A stretch of DNA of 64,000 bases from Palsa-513 sp050010595 (GCA_050010595.1 JBEKKS010000007.1:1-64000), one strand, 5' to 3'; counted from the first letter of the stretch, positions 8,947-18,019 are shown. The notes: generated by a model from the sequence alone, not told the origin. A program made the numbers and translations.

Positions 8947-8960
8947 GTATACTATGCACG
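8947..8960. promoter_or_regulatory. TATGCAC-type operator beside the GntR gene
   Basis: GTATACTATGCACG lies in the divergent gap between the SDR (8913, reverse) and the GntR regulator (8995, forward). The half TATGCAC equals that of the sites at 4857 and 23101 (inverted). GTATAC-like halves are common in operators of FCD-type GntR proteins. Suggests autoregulation plus control of the SDR/dioxygenase pair. Confidence 0.5.
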
Positions 8961-8994
8961 ATGTAGTTCCTTCGCTGATCTGATTGGGGATGGC

Positions 8995-9660
8995 TTGACG
9001 AGCGACGGGCTCGTTCGCACGACGCTGACTGACGCACTCATCGAGCGCCTGCGTGCCGACATCCGGGCGGGCGTCATCGAGCCGGGCAGCCGACTTCGTC
9101 AGAGCGAAGTGGCCGAGCGCTTCAGCATGAGCACGACGCCTGTCCGTGAGGCCTTCCAGGCGCTCGAGCGCGAGGGCCTGCTCGTCAGTCACGCCCATCG
9201 CGGCGTGATCGTCTTCAAGCCGACCGTTGAAGACCTCGTCGAGACCTATGACATCCGAATCCCGCTCGAGGCGCTAGCAATCAAGAAGGCCGTGCCGAAC
9301 ATGACCGCGGCCGATATCGCTGAGCTCGAATCGCTGATCGAGCAGATGGCCCGGGCGATCGATCGCAGCGATGTCTACAGCGCGCTCAACGCCCGCTATC
9401 ACGCTGCGTTGTACAAGCCGGCCGCACGGCCTAAGCTGATCAAGCTGATCGCAGACATGCGCGAGGCCTCGGGCGCCTACCTGCACTTCTACGCCGCGAT
9501 CACACCCGATCCCGAGGAAGCCCACCGCGAACACGTCGAGATCTTCGAGGCGTGTACGGCCAAGGATCCGCAACGCGCGGCCGCCGCCGTCGAGAAGCAT
9601 CTCCATCACACGGTCGACCACGTCGCGTCGGCGCTCGGCGACATCGAGCAGCGCGCCTGA
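8995..9660 (+). CDS. GntR-family (FCD) transcriptional regulator
   Basis: A 221-aa regulator. Residues 5-70 form the GntR winged helix (VIEPGSRLRQSEVAERF, TTPVREAFQALEREG), followed by an all-helical FCD effector domain with a metal-binding-like His in NARYHAALY and later His residues. The start is chosen as TTG at 8995 with GGGGA just upstream; the open frame runs further upstream but without domain content. FCD regulators usually sense organic acids from the pathway they control. It is a likely regulator of the reverse SDR/dioxygenase genes and other TATGCAC-bearing promoters. Confidence 0.88.
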   Translation: MTSDGLVRTTLTDALIERLRADIRAGVIEPGSRLRQSEVAERFSMSTTPVREAFQALEREGLLVSHAHRGVIVFKPTVEDLVETYDIRIPLEALAIKKAVPNMTAADIAELESLIEQMARAIDRSDVYSALNARYHAALYKPAARPKLIKLIADMREASGAYLHFYAAITPDPEEAHREHVEIFEACTAKDPQRAAAAVEKHLHHTVDHVASALGDIEQRA

Positions 9661-9674
9661 GGGCGTGCGGGACG

Positions 9675-9691
9675 CCGCCTCGGCTAGGCGG
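9675..9691. terminator. Candidate hairpin between convergent genes
   Basis: CCGCCT-cggct-AGGCGG is a perfect 6-bp stem with a 5-nt loop between the GntR gene (ends 9660) and the reverse GMC gene (ends 9684, so it overlaps the stop). No U-tract; only a weak terminator candidate. Confidence 0.3.
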
Positions 9692-11222
9692 TCTGTGCGA
9701 TGTGCTCCGCGAGCATGACCGTCGTGAGCAGTGTGTTCGCTCGCGGTATCTCCGGCATGATCGATGCATCGACTACGCGCAGACCCTCGGTGCCGATCAC
9801 GCGCGCGGACTGGTCGACCACGCTCGCGTGGTCCGTCCGCGATCCCATGCGACAGGTGCCCGTCACGTGCGCCGTGTCCTGGCAGGAGCGCATCAGCAAG
9901 GCGTCAAGCTCGGTGTCCGAGGAGGGCAGCCGGGTGAGCTTCTCGCCGGTCACCGTCACGACGATGTCCTCGATCTGAACAAGCTTCCGCGCCCGCTCGA
10001 GCAGTTCCCACAGGCGGCGGGCACCGTCGCGCAGGCGCGCGAGGTCGCGCGCGTCGGAGAGCATCCGCATCTCCAGCGACGGCTGCGCCAGCGGATCCGC
10101 TGAGTCGACCTCGAGCGTTCCACGCGAGAATGCCTGGAACGCGGAGACGTTGACGATCGCGTCAAACGCAGCCTCTCCGATCGCCGCCGTGTTCACGGCA
10201 CTCATCATCATGTCGGCGCGCCCGGCGCCGGCGTGACCCGAGCTGTACCGGATGCAGCAGTTGGCGAAGCGCGGCTCGACCTCAGCCGGCGCCCGCTCAC
10301 CGCGCAGGACGAGCCCGAGCCAGAGCGCCGGATGATCCTGGAGGTTCTCGCCGACCGGGGCGTCCACGACGACGTCCAGCCCCAGTGCGCGGAGTCGATC
10401 GGCCGGGCCGATGCCGGAGCGGATCAGGATCGCTGGGGAGTGGACGGCGCCGGCGCAGATCGTCACCTCGCGCCCGTCGATCGCCTCCTCGCCGTCGGCG
10501 TGGCTGAGCGTGACGCCGACGATACGGTGACCGTCGAATCGCAGCCGGCTGACGGTCGCGCGACCCCGGATCGTCAGGTTCGGTCGGTCGCGCGCCGGCT
10601 CGAGGTAGGCAGTGTTCGCCGAGACGCGCGCACCGTCGCGCAACACCGCGGCGAACGGGGAGACGCCAAGCGCCCCAGGCGCATTGTGGTCGACGGCCCA
10701 CGGATGGCCGAGCTCGAGCGCAGCGTCGCGGAACGCGCGGTCGAACTCGCTCCACTCGTGCTCGGGTGCGCGCGAAACGGGAAGTGGCCCGGCGCTACCG
10801 TGGTAGGGCTGCCCGGCAAAGTCGAGGTCGTGCTCGATCCGGACGAACGCGCTCAATACCTCCTCTGCTGACCAGCCCTCGCAGCCGAGCGCAGACCAAG
10901 CGTCGAAGTCGTCGGGCAGTGCGCCGCGCATCGCAAGGTGGCCGTTGACGGCCGAGCTGCCACCGAGTCCGCGGCCGCGCAGATAGCGTCGCGGCGGCTG
11001 CGCGGCTGTGCGTCGGGCCATGATCGAGTCGTAGCGGTAGGCCGCCATCTCGGGGCGCTCCATGCGGAACGGATGCAGCCCTCGCATCTCCTCCGGCTCG
11101 TCGCAGTGGCGGTAGTCAGGGCCGCTCTCGAGCAGCAGGACGCTCGCGCTGCCGTCGGCGCTCAGCTTGTTGGCGAGCAAGCAGCCGGCGGAGCCGGCAC
11201 CGACGACGATGAAGTCGTACAT
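9684..11222 (-). CDS. GMC-family FAD oxidoreductase
   Basis: A 512-aa glucose-methanol-choline oxidoreductase that oxidises an alcohol with FAD. It shows the N-terminal dinucleotide motif DFIVVGAGSAGCLLA, the RGRGLGGSSAVNG FAD motif, and GAVHSPAILIRSGIG. The catalytic region has the His of DTAHVTGTCRMG and the Asn of RANTLLTTVM. A longer upstream reading exists, but the ATG at 11222 overlaps the SDR stop (ATGA) and starts right at the FAD fold. It is transcribed with the SDR and the XRE/cupin regulator. Alcohol substrate unknown. Confidence 0.9.
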   Translation of the reverse strand: MYDFIVVGAGSAGCLLANKLSADGSASVLLLESGPDYRHCDEPEEMRGLHPFRMERPEMAAYRYDSIMARRTAAQPPRRYLRGRGLGGSSAVNGHLAMRGALPDDFDAWSALGCEGWSAEEVLSAFVRIEHDLDFAGQPYHGSAGPLPVSRAPEHEWSEFDRAFRDAALELGHPWAVDHNAPGALGVSPFAAVLRDGARVSANTAYLEPARDRPNLTIRGRATVSRLRFDGHRIVGVTLSHADGEEAIDGREVTICAGAVHSPAILIRSGIGPADRLRALGLDVVVDAPVGENLQDHPALWLGLVLRGERAPAEVEPRFANCCIRYSSGHAGAGRADMMMSAVNTAAIGEAAFDAIVNVSAFQAFSRGTLEVDSADPLAQPSLEMRMLSDARDLARLRDGARRLWELLERARKLVQIEDIVVTVTGEKLTRLPSSDTELDALLMRSCQDTAHVTGTCRMGSRTDHASVVDQSARVIGTEGLRVVDASIMPEIPRANTLLTTVMLAEHIAQTA

Positions 11223-11983
11223 CAGTGGGCGGAGGCGCCGGCATCGACGGCAAGCGCTGTACCAGTGACGAACGAGGCCTCGTCCGACAGCAGCCAGATC
11301 ACTGCGGCGGCAACCTCTGCCGGCGTCCCGAGACGCTTGATCAGATGCGGCGCGAGCAGCGTTGCCTGGCGCTCGGCGTCGACCGCCTCCATCATCGGCG
11401 TGCGAATCCCCGCCGGGCAAACAGCGTTGACTCGCACGCCCCGCTCCGCGTAGTCAATCGCCGCCGAGCGCGTGAGTCCGATGACGCCGTGCTTGCTCGC
11501 GGTGTAGGCGGCCAATGCGGGCGCGCCAACCAGGCCGGCAAGCGATGCCGTGTTGACGATCGCACCGCCGCCCGCTTCGAGCATCGGCGGGATCTGGTAC
11601 TTCATCCCGAGCCAGACGCCCTTGAGGTTGACCGCGATCAGTGCGTCGAAATCCGCTTCGTCGGTGTCGGTGACGCTCGCCTCGAGTTCGACGCCCGCGT
11701 TGTTGTGAGCGAAGTCGAGCTGCCCGAAGCGCTCGAGGGCCTCGGCAACCAGCCGCGAGTGATCCGCTGCGAGCGCCACATCGCAATCGAGCGCGACGGC
11801 GGTGCCGCCTTCGTGCTCGATCATGGCGACGGTCTCGCACGCCCCGTCGTGTGCCGACGCGAGGTCCGTGACGAGGACCGTCGCCCCTTCGCGAGCGGCG
11901 GCGAGAGCGCTGGCGCGGCCGATTCCGCTGGCCGCGCCGGTGACGATGCCGACCTTGCCCTCGAGCCTCCTAGCGCTCGTCAT
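11222..11983 (-). CDS. Short-chain dehydrogenase/reductase (SDR)
   Basis: A 253-aa classical SDR with TGAASGIG, HNNAGVE, YTASK and a C-terminal GTALAVDAGASAH. The start is ATG at 11983, inside the last codons of the regulator gene (14-bp overlap); the longer open frame upstream is low-complexity and not SDR-like. It overlaps the GMC oxidoreductase start by ATGA. The regulator, SDR and GMC genes therefore form one reverse operon, probably oxidising one alcohol or carbonyl series. Confidence 0.88.
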   Translation of the reverse strand: MTSARRLEGKVGIVTGAASGIGRASALAAAREGATVLVTDLASAHDGACETVAMIEHEGGTAVALDCDVALAADHSRLVAEALERFGQLDFAHNNAGVELEASVTDTDEADFDALIAVNLKGVWLGMKYQIPPMLEAGGGAIVNTASLAGLVGAPALAAYTASKHGVIGLTRSAAIDYAERGVRVNAVCPAGIRTPMMEAVDAERQATLLAPHLIKRLGTPAEVAAAVIWLLSDEASFVTGTALAVDAGASAH

Positions 11984-12689
11984 CGGGCGTGACGCGCGGG
12001 TCTCCACGGCGGCCGAGGACGAACCAGATCGCCTCGACCGGCTCCGAGCCCTCGTTGTACAGGCGGTGCGGCTGTGTCGAGTCGAAGCTGACCGAGTCGC
12101 CCGGTTCGAGGGCGTAGGTGTCGAACTCGATCGTGAGTGACAGCGTGCCGCGCACGACAAAGCCAAACTCCATGCCGGTGTGGCGCATCAGCGAGCTGGC
12201 CGGACATGACTCGCTGCCGATGCCATAGGTCAGGTAGAGGAAGTCGATGTCGGCTCTCGTGTAGGCGGTGAGACGCTCCCAGAGGACGCCCGAGTCGAGC
12301 TGGATCGCCTTGCGCTCGGCGCGCGTGACGACCGGTTCGGCAACCTGACCGCGGTTGCGCCCGCCGGCTGGCAGCAGGCCCCCGGCGCCATCCTCGAAGC
12401 GTGCACGTACGCGCCGTCCTGTGGCCTCGGCGAACAGCTCGTCGAGTGAGAGCTCGAGCTCGTTGACGATCGCGTAGAGCGTTCCGACTGACGGCGTCGC
12501 CCGTCCGAGCTCGACCTGCGAGATCAGGCTCGCCGAGACCCCCACGCGGCGTGCGAGCTCTCGCAACCCGATCCGCTGCCGCAAGCGCTCGGCGCGGATC
12601 CTGCTTCCGACGCTCTCGGTCCCGCCGGCGCGCGGCGCGTTGCTCTCCTCGCTTGCCACAACCTCGTCAGGCAGCTGCTCGGCGCTCAA
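11970..12689 (-). CDS. XRE-cupin transcriptional regulator
   Basis: A 239-aa regulator. Residues about 28-85 are a Cro/C1-type helix-turn-helix (LRELARRVGVSASLISQVE), and the C-terminal 100 residues are a small cupin with HTGMEFGFVVRG and a later His in STQPHRLYNEG. Such proteins bind a small ligand or metal in the cupin and repress or activate nearby catabolic genes. TTG start at 12689 with GGGGAGG about 6 nt upstream. It is first in its operon, so probably autoregulated. It is one candidate for binding the 23-bp CGTAC/GTACG operators (inference). Confidence 0.88.
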   Translation of the reverse strand: MSAEQLPDEVVASEESNAPRAGGTESVGSRIRAERLRQRIGLRELARRVGVSASLISQVELGRATPSVGTLYAIVNELELSLDELFAEATGRRVRARFEDGAGGLLPAGGRNRGQVAEPVVTRAERKAIQLDSGVLWERLTAYTRADIDFLYLTYGIGSESCPASSLMRHTGMEFGFVVRGTLSLTIEFDTYALEPGDSVSFDSTQPHRLYNEGSEPVEAIWFVLGRRGDPRVTPDDER

Positions 12690-12756
12690 AGCACGCCTCC
12701 CCGGCGCTCAACCTCAACGGCGAAAGCTGAAATCTGCCACAAGATGCCGACGGTGA

Positions 12757-14361
12757 TCACTCAGCTCCTCCAACGGGAGCTGTGACCGGCTCGTTCGCGA
12801 GCGGCAACTGATCCCGTAGCCGGTCGATCAGGTAAGGAAGCTGGTCAGCCTCGGCCACCGCGCCAAAGACATAGAAGTCGGGGCGTATCACCAGTGCCTC
12901 AGCGCCGATCTCGCCGAGCCACTTGACGTAGCGGTGTTCGATGTCGATGACGGCACCTTCTACCTCGGCCGGCGTGACATGTACGAGCGTCGCATCGAGC
13001 CGCTCGAGCCAAGCACGCTGCTCGTCGCTGAGCGCCGCCAGGCCTGTTGCGCGGCGGCTGAGGACGATCCAACCGCGCCCGACCACGTCGTCGAAGCGCC
13101 CCTGGTGCTCGCCGCGGCGCACCATCGCCTGCGGCGCGAGCCAGCCTGCGGCGTGCCCCAGCCCACCGTCGCCGTCGCGCAGCAAGACGCCCGCCCCGAG
13201 GCGCGGCGGCGGAGGTAGGGGGGGCGGCGGTCCGCCGCCGAGCAGGAGTCGGTCTCGCTCAGCCGCCTCCTCGGGGTCGACCACGCAAACGACTCGGCCA
13301 AGCGCTACGGCCCGCTCGATCACCGAGGTCACGTGAGCGCGTCGCTCGGGCTCGTAGCTGGCAAGCACACCCGCGCCGACGATTCCGCGCTGTACGAGGT
13401 CAAGCTTCCACGTGAGGTTGAGCGCGTCGCGCATCCCGGAGCACATTCCTTGGCCGAGGAACGGCGGCATGAGATGCGCGGCATCTCCGACGAGGAAGGT
13501 GCGGCCGTCGCTCCAGCGGTCGGCGACCAGCGAGCGAAACTCGTAGGTGGCGTGCCGAACGAGCTCGGCATCCGCCGGCGTCGGCCCCCAGCGCGACATG
13601 AGCTCCCAGACGCGCTCGTCGCTCGCGAACTCCTCATCGGACTCATTCGGATGGAGCATGAACTCGAACCTGCAGTGCGAGCGCCCGATGAAACGAAGCA
13701 ACGTGGTCGGTCGCGCCGGATCGCACACCTGTGCAGTATCAGGCATCGGGTAGACCTCATCGGGATCGTAGGGGCGGATATCCGCCACCAGCCAGCGGGC
13801 CTTGAATCCGAGATCGATCCACTGCGCGCCCAGCGCGCTTCGCACCAAGCTGCCTGCGCCATCCGCCCCGAGCAAGTAGCTGCCCGCGACAGTGCGCGTG
13901 GTCCCTGATCGGGTCTCCCGCGCGAGGACCTCGCGTCGCTGCGCTCCGCCTCCGCGCACCTCGAGCGCTTCCCAGCCACGCATGACCTCCACGCGTCCGT
14001 CGCGCGCAGCGGCCTCCTGCAGCAACCCCTCCATGCGTGGTTGGAAGAAGAAGTTGTCAGCAAGCCAGCCCGAGGGGCCGTAGCCCTGCCACGGCACGGT
14101 GAGCAGCGTCTCGCCGTGGGCCGAGAGCCAGACGTAGTCAAGCACCGTCGACGTGTCGCGCAGGAAGCGCTCCGCGATGCCCAGCGACTGGAACAGCCGG
14201 ACTATCTCGTCGTCCACGTGCACCGCGCGTGGAGCGCCGAAGGCATCCGGGTGGCGCTCGATCGCGCAGATCTTGAAGCCTCGCGCCGCGAGCAAAGCCG
14301 CCGCGGTTTGGCCCACCGGCCCGTAGCCGACGATCACAACGTCAAATGACTCTGCGCTCAG
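12757..14361 (-). CDS. MhpA-like FAD-dependent aromatic hydroxylase
   Basis: A 534-aa flavoprotein monooxygenase of the 3-(3-hydroxyphenyl)propionate hydroxylase (MhpA/PheA/TetX) group, NAD(P)H-dependent, inserting oxygen into an aromatic ring. It has VIVGYGPVGQTAA (FAD), a DG-type LLGADGAGSLVR, and FLVGDAAHLMPPFLGQGM (FAD ribityl). The first standard start (GTG 14337) would cut the first beta strand, whereas CTG at 14361, 9 nt after AGGAGAG, gives LSAESFDVVIVGYG, the expected N-terminus. I prefer the CTG start. Divergent to the enoyl-CoA hydratase gene. Confidence 0.88.
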   Translation of the reverse strand: MSAESFDVVIVGYGPVGQTAAALLAARGFKICAIERHPDAFGAPRAVHVDDEIVRLFQSLGIAERFLRDTSTVLDYVWLSAHGETLLTVPWQGYGPSGWLADNFFFQPRMEGLLQEAAARDGRVEVMRGWEALEVRGGGAQRREVLARETRSGTTRTVAGSYLLGADGAGSLVRSALGAQWIDLGFKARWLVADIRPYDPDEVYPMPDTAQVCDPARPTTLLRFIGRSHCRFEFMLHPNESDEEFASDERVWELMSRWGPTPADAELVRHATYEFRSLVADRWSDGRTFLVGDAAHLMPPFLGQGMCSGMRDALNLTWKLDLVQRGIVGAGVLASYEPERRAHVTSVIERAVALGRVVCVVDPEEAAERDRLLLGGGPPPPLPPPPRLGAGVLLRDGDGGLGHAAGWLAPQAMVRRGEHQGRFDDVVGRGWIVLSRRATGLAALSDEQRAWLERLDATLVHVTPAEVEGAVIDIEHRYVKWLGEIGAEALVIRPDFYVFGAVAEADQLPYLIDRLRDQLPLANEPVTAPVGGAE

Positions 14362-14415
14362 CTTGCCCGCCTCTCCTGTGATTAGCTACATTGAACGAAT
14401 TGGCGCCACACAGGG

Positions 14416-14438
14416 CCCGTACGCTAGCAGCGTACAAT
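14416..14438 (+). promoter_or_regulatory. 23-bp CGTAC/GTACG operator over the -10 of the hydratase operon
   Basis: A perfect inverted repeat, GTACGCT-agc-AGCGTAC, lies at 14419-14435 and runs into a -10 box TACAAT (14433-14438). The 23-bp block has the same spacing and -10 position as those at 24905, 31473 and 32307. No good -35 is visible, so activation by a regulator is possible. It lies between the divergent hydroxylase and hydratase genes. Confidence 0.6.
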
Positions 14439-14463
14439 GCCAAGCGACGAAGGGAGGGGTTTG

Positions 14464-15165
14464 ATGGAGGGTGTACGTTCCGATCACACTGGCATCGCGG
14501 CCCGAATCACGCTCGAGAACGCGCCCGATAACAGGCTTTACCCGGCGATGCTGGAAGCGCTGGTTGGCGCCCTGCAGGACGCCGACGCCAATCCGGACGT
14601 CAAAGCGGTGGTCCTCACGGGCGCCGGCGCTGTCTTCTGTGGCGGTGTTGACGGGCAGCGGCTTGCGGAGGGCGATCCGAGCGCATTTGCGACAACGCTC
14701 GTCAAGCTCTTCAAGCTGATCCCGACGCTTGGCGTCCCGGTCATCGCCGCGGTCAACGGCGATGCGCTGATGTCCGGCTTCTCGCTCGTCTGTGCAGCCG
14801 ATATAGCAATCGGTGTCGAGGGTGCCCGGCTCGGAACGATCGAAGCGAGCCTTGGCCTGTGGCCGACGATCGCCCAAGTGCCGGTGCTACACAGGCTGCT
14901 CCCGGGCCACGCGCTGGCCAACATCCTCACCGGCGAACCGTTCAGCGCCCAGCGCGCTTACGAGGTCGGCGCGCTCACGAAGGTCGTCGCCGCCGACGAG
15001 CTCGAGCCCGAAGTCGAGCACTGGCTCACGCTGAGCACACGCTCGAAGGCGCTGGTGCGGGGCCGGCAAAGCGCACACCGGCTGCTTTCCCTGCCATACG
15101 CCCAAGCGCTCGACGCGTCCTTCGAAGAGTTCACGACCCTGTTCGCGACGGCACGGCCGGCGTGA
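14464..15165 (+). CDS. Enoyl-CoA hydratase/isomerase family protein
   Basis: A 233-aa crotonase-fold protein acting on a CoA thioester. It shows LENAPDNRLYPAM, VLTGAGAVFCGGVDG (oxyanion region), and AAVNGDALMSGFSLVCAADIAIG. It lacks an obvious second catalytic Glu of classical hydratases (the LGTIEASLGLWP stretch has one Glu), so isomerase or lyase activity is possible. ATG 14464 is preferred over ATG 14437 because AGGGAGGGG sits just before it. First gene of a forward pair with the alpha/beta hydrolase. Confidence 0.85.
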   Translation: MEGVRSDHTGIAARITLENAPDNRLYPAMLEALVGALQDADANPDVKAVVLTGAGAVFCGGVDGQRLAEGDPSAFATTLVKLFKLIPTLGVPVIAAVNGDALMSGFSLVCAADIAIGVEGARLGTIEASLGLWPTIAQVPVLHRLLPGHALANILTGEPFSAQRAYEVGALTKVVAADELEPEVEHWLTLSTRSKALVRGRQSAHRLLSLPYAQALDASFEEFTTLFATARPA

Positions 15166-15190
15166 GCTTGCTACCAGCGAGAGGAGCACG

Positions 15191-16282
15191 ATGACCACAT
15201 CGGCAATGGCGCCGACCGCCCCACCTTCCCTTGAGCCCGCGCAGGCCCTCGCGATGTGCCGCGCTCGCGCGCTGATGCGCGGAATCGACGCGTCTGATTT
15301 TGACCGCCTGAGCGCGGCGATCACGGACTGGAACAGCTGGTGGACCGAGTGGTCCGCACTGGGGGCCCACTGGGAGGAGCTCGCGGCGCGCTATGAGAGC
15401 TCCGGCTGGGCGCACAGCGCCGGACAGGCAGGTGTGCGCGCGGGGCTCGCGTATCACTTCGCGAAGCTGTTTGCGGTCTGCGACGAGGAGATCTACCGCG
15501 AGACGACCTTGCGCTGCGTGGCTGCGTGCCGCAGGGGACTCGAGCTGCTGCCCGAGAGCTTCGAGCGGATCGAGGTGCCGTTCGACGGCCACTACATCGT
15601 CGGACACCTGCGCAAACCGCTGGGAGCGGAGCGGCCGCCACTGGTGCTGCTCGTCCCGGGGCTCGAATCAGTCAAGGAGGAGTTCCCGCGCTGGGAGGAC
15701 GAGTTCTTGGCGCGCGGCATGGCCACGCTTTCGATGGATGGCCCGGGCCAGGGCGAGGTCGGCTTCGAGCTCCGGATACGACCGGACTACGAGGCGCCCG
15801 TCCACGCGATGCTCGACGCGCTCAGCGGACGTGACGACATCGATCTCGCGCGCATCGGCGGCGTTGGGATGAGCATGGGCGGCTACTACGTGACGCGCGC
15901 CGCCGCTTTCGAGCCCCGGATCAAGGCCGTCACGACCAACGGTGGCACCCGCAACCTCGGCGCCGACTGGGACAAGGGGTTCATCCCGCCGATGTACACG
16001 GCGAAATTCATCTGGAACCTCGGTGCCAGCTCACCGGAAGAGGGGCGCGAGAAAGCGCACAAGCTTGACCTCACAGACGTGCTCGAGCGCATCAAGGTGC
16101 CGCTGCTCGTGATCTACGGCGAAAAGGACCCGCTCGTCGATATCGACCTCGACGGCCACGCGATCGTCGATGCCGTGGGCGGCGAGCTCTGGGTGTTCCC
16201 AGGCGGAAACCACGGCGTGACCAACTTCGCCCAGGAGCATCTCGGACCGGCAGCCGACTGGCTGCACTCGAAGCTCGCCTGA
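15191..16282 (+). CDS. Alpha/beta hydrolase, C-C hydrolase-like
   Basis: A 363-aa alpha/beta hydrolase with a helical N-terminal cap of about 130 residues, resembling 2,6-dihydroxypseudooxynicotine hydrolase and FrsA-like proteins. The catalytic triad is visible: Ser in GVGMSMGGYY, Asp in YGEKDPLVD and His in PGGNHGVTN. Family members cleave C-C bonds of side-chain ketones on hydroxylated aromatic rings or act as esterases. GAGAGGAG precedes the ATG at 15191. It is co-transcribed with the hydratase and converges with the metallo-beta-lactamase gene. Confidence 0.87.
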   Translation: MTTSAMAPTAPPSLEPAQALAMCRARALMRGIDASDFDRLSAAITDWNSWWTEWSALGAHWEELAARYESSGWAHSAGQAGVRAGLAYHFAKLFAVCDEEIYRETTLRCVAACRRGLELLPESFERIEVPFDGHYIVGHLRKPLGAERPPLVLLVPGLESVKEEFPRWEDEFLARGMATLSMDGPGQGEVGFELRIRPDYEAPVHAMLDALSGRDDIDLARIGGVGMSMGGYYVTRAAAFEPRIKAVTTNGGTRNLGADWDKGFIPPMYTAKFIWNLGASSPEEGREKAHKLDLTDVLERIKVPLLVIYGEKDPLVDIDLDGHAIVDAVGGELWVFPGGNHGVTNFAQEHLGPAADWLHSKLA

Positions 16283-16316
16283 CGAACCGCCGCCGCGATT
16301 GGGCTCGGTGCTGGGG

Positions 16317-17120
16317 TCAGGCCGCCGCTGCGGGTGGCAGCACCGAGCCCATCCGCAAGCCCTCGAACACCTTTGGCACTGTCGCCGCGACGTCCGTGAT
16401 CGGGCAGCCGTGCGCCGGCGCGATCAGGCGCACGTCGAGCTCTGTGAGCATGCGCTGCAGGCCGTCGATATACGGCTCGATGTCGCTGAACCGCGTCCAG
16501 TAGAGGGCAAGCTCCGCAAACAGAGCAGTCTGGTCGGGGATGTCCAGCTCCGGGACCTCCTCCGCTGTTCGCTGGCACTGTCCGGCCTGGTGGTAGTGGC
16601 TGTGAGCAAAGCCATCGCCCGGGAACAGGACGTGGCGGGCCGTGTCGAAGCCCCACAATGTCGTCGCGAGATCGCGGATCACCGCCTCGACGAGCTTGAA
16701 CTCGCTGCCGCCGAGATCGATCGAGTCGCCGACCGTCATCGGCCGAAAGCGTTCCTCGAGCCCCGGGAAGACGAGGTGATAGTCCTGTACCGAGCCGCAC
16801 AAGAGCGCCTCCGGATAGGCGCGCAGGATCCGCCCGATGCCGGAGGAGTGCGGTGGCTCCTGATGGGTCGCGAACACGTAGCGCAACGGCGGCCCGCCGC
16901 GGCTTCGTAGCATGTCGAGTTGCTGCTCAACGACCCAAAGCTCCGCCGGGTGTCCCGCTTCGACCAGCAAGGAGGCGTCTTCTCCCTGCACCAGGAATGG
17001 CGAGCTGTAGCCGTGGAGAATGCGGTCGGCGAAGGGCGCCGCAGTGCACCCACCGAGCCAGAACACTCCCGGCACCAGCTCGCGCGGCACACGGACTATC
17101 TGCTCGAGTAGCGGCGTCAT
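16317..17120 (-). CDS. Metallo-beta-lactamase-fold protein, flavodiiron-like metal site
   Basis: A 267-aa MBL-fold protein. Instead of the usual HxHxDH it has THQEPPHSSG, i.e. His-x-Glu-x-x-His, like the diiron site of flavodiiron proteins (ODP/ROO group). A ligand-like Asp is in LFPGDGFAHSHYH and a late His in APAHGCP. There is no flavodoxin domain, so it would need an external redox partner or act as a hydrolase. It overlaps the second MBL gene by ATGA (17117-17120). Confidence 0.82.
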   Translation of the reverse strand: MTPLLEQIVRVPRELVPGVFWLGGCTAAPFADRILHGYSSPFLVQGEDASLLVEAGHPAELWVVEQQLDMLRSRGGPPLRYVFATHQEPPHSSGIGRILRAYPEALLCGSVQDYHLVFPGLEERFRPMTVGDSIDLGGSEFKLVEAVIRDLATTLWGFDTARHVLFPGDGFAHSHYHQAGQCQRTAEEVPELDIPDQTALFAELALYWTRFSDIEPYIDGLQRMLTELDVRLIAPAHGCPITDVAATVPKVFEGLRMGSVLPPAAAA

Positions 17121-18007
17121 CCGCGACCACCGACACCGTTGTATTGCGCCCTCTGCTTCGCGCGGACGCGGGCGCTCCTGCCGCCGCCGAGAGCCTCGTC
17201 GAGCAGCCGCACATGTCGCCTCACGAGCGCTTCGCCGCGGATCAGGCAGCCATAGCCGGGCGCGATCGTGCTGACGTCGTGACTCGCGAAGAACGACCGC
17301 AAGCCTCGGCGGATCACCTCGACGTCGGCTTCATCGAGCCACCAGTAGCGCGTCCCGACGAGGTGGCGTCTGACATCTGAGGCGCTCACCCGATCGGCGG
17401 TCGGGTCGATCGCCCAAGGCCCTTCCGCGGCCGTCTTGATCCCGTAGGTGAACACGTCACCGCTGAAGAGCGTCGCCGTAGCGCTGTCGTACACCCAGTG
17501 GTTGGTAAGCAGGCGGAGCACCGAGTTGGCGACCAGCAGCGTTCGACCCGCTCCACCCAATTCGATCTCCTGGCTGCTGCGCAGAACGCGGGAGGGAACC
17601 TCGCCGAGCACCGACGGGACGCCCCACTCGCGCTCGGCTCCGAAGTCGCTCCAGACCGAGCACTCCGGCGCCGCCCCGTAGATCGTCTCGAGCGGGAAGC
17701 GGGCGTGGATCAGTGGCGTGTTGGAGATGCTCTGGTACTCGCCGACGCGCGTGTAGAGCACAGACAGGCGCGGCGAGCTCGGCAGCAGTCGCTCGAGCGC
17801 ATCGAGCAGATCCTGCGCGTGGAAGGCCAGGCCAGTGTCAATCAGCAGGGCTTCCTCGCCTTCGATCAGCAGGTAGCAGTTGATGACCGATGCCCCACGG
17901 ACCTCCGGCGGATACCAGCTGACTCGCCCGTCGATCTCAAACGGACTCGACAGCGCGTACAGGCGGCCCGGCGCGATCTCGGTGACGGCGCTGCTCACCG
18001 CACGCAT
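17117..18007 (-). CDS. Degenerate metallo-beta-lactamase-fold protein
   Basis: A 296-aa MBL-fold protein with the scaffold intact (NCYLLIEGEEALLIDTGL, LFSGDVFTYGI, APGYGCLI) but the metal motif lost. The HxHxDH position reads YTRVGEYQSIS, and the later His of the APxHG motif is Tyr in APGYG. It therefore probably binds no metal and may be a structural partner of the neighbouring, metal-competent MBL protein, with which it overlaps by 4 bp. A 6-bp inverted repeat lies 13 nt upstream of its ATG. Confidence 0.8.
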   Translation of the reverse strand: MRAVSSAVTEIAPGRLYALSSPFEIDGRVSWYPPEVRGASVINCYLLIEGEEALLIDTGLAFHAQDLLDALERLLPSSPRLSVLYTRVGEYQSISNTPLIHARFPLETIYGAAPECSVWSDFGAEREWGVPSVLGEVPSRVLRSSQEIELGGAGRTLLVANSVLRLLTNHWVYDSATATLFSGDVFTYGIKTAAEGPWAIDPTADRVSASDVRRHLVGTRYWWLDEADVEVIRRGLRSFFASHDVSTIAPGYGCLIRGEALVRRHVRLLDEALGGGRSARVRAKQRAQYNGVGGRG

Positions 18008-18019
18008 CGTAGATCATCG

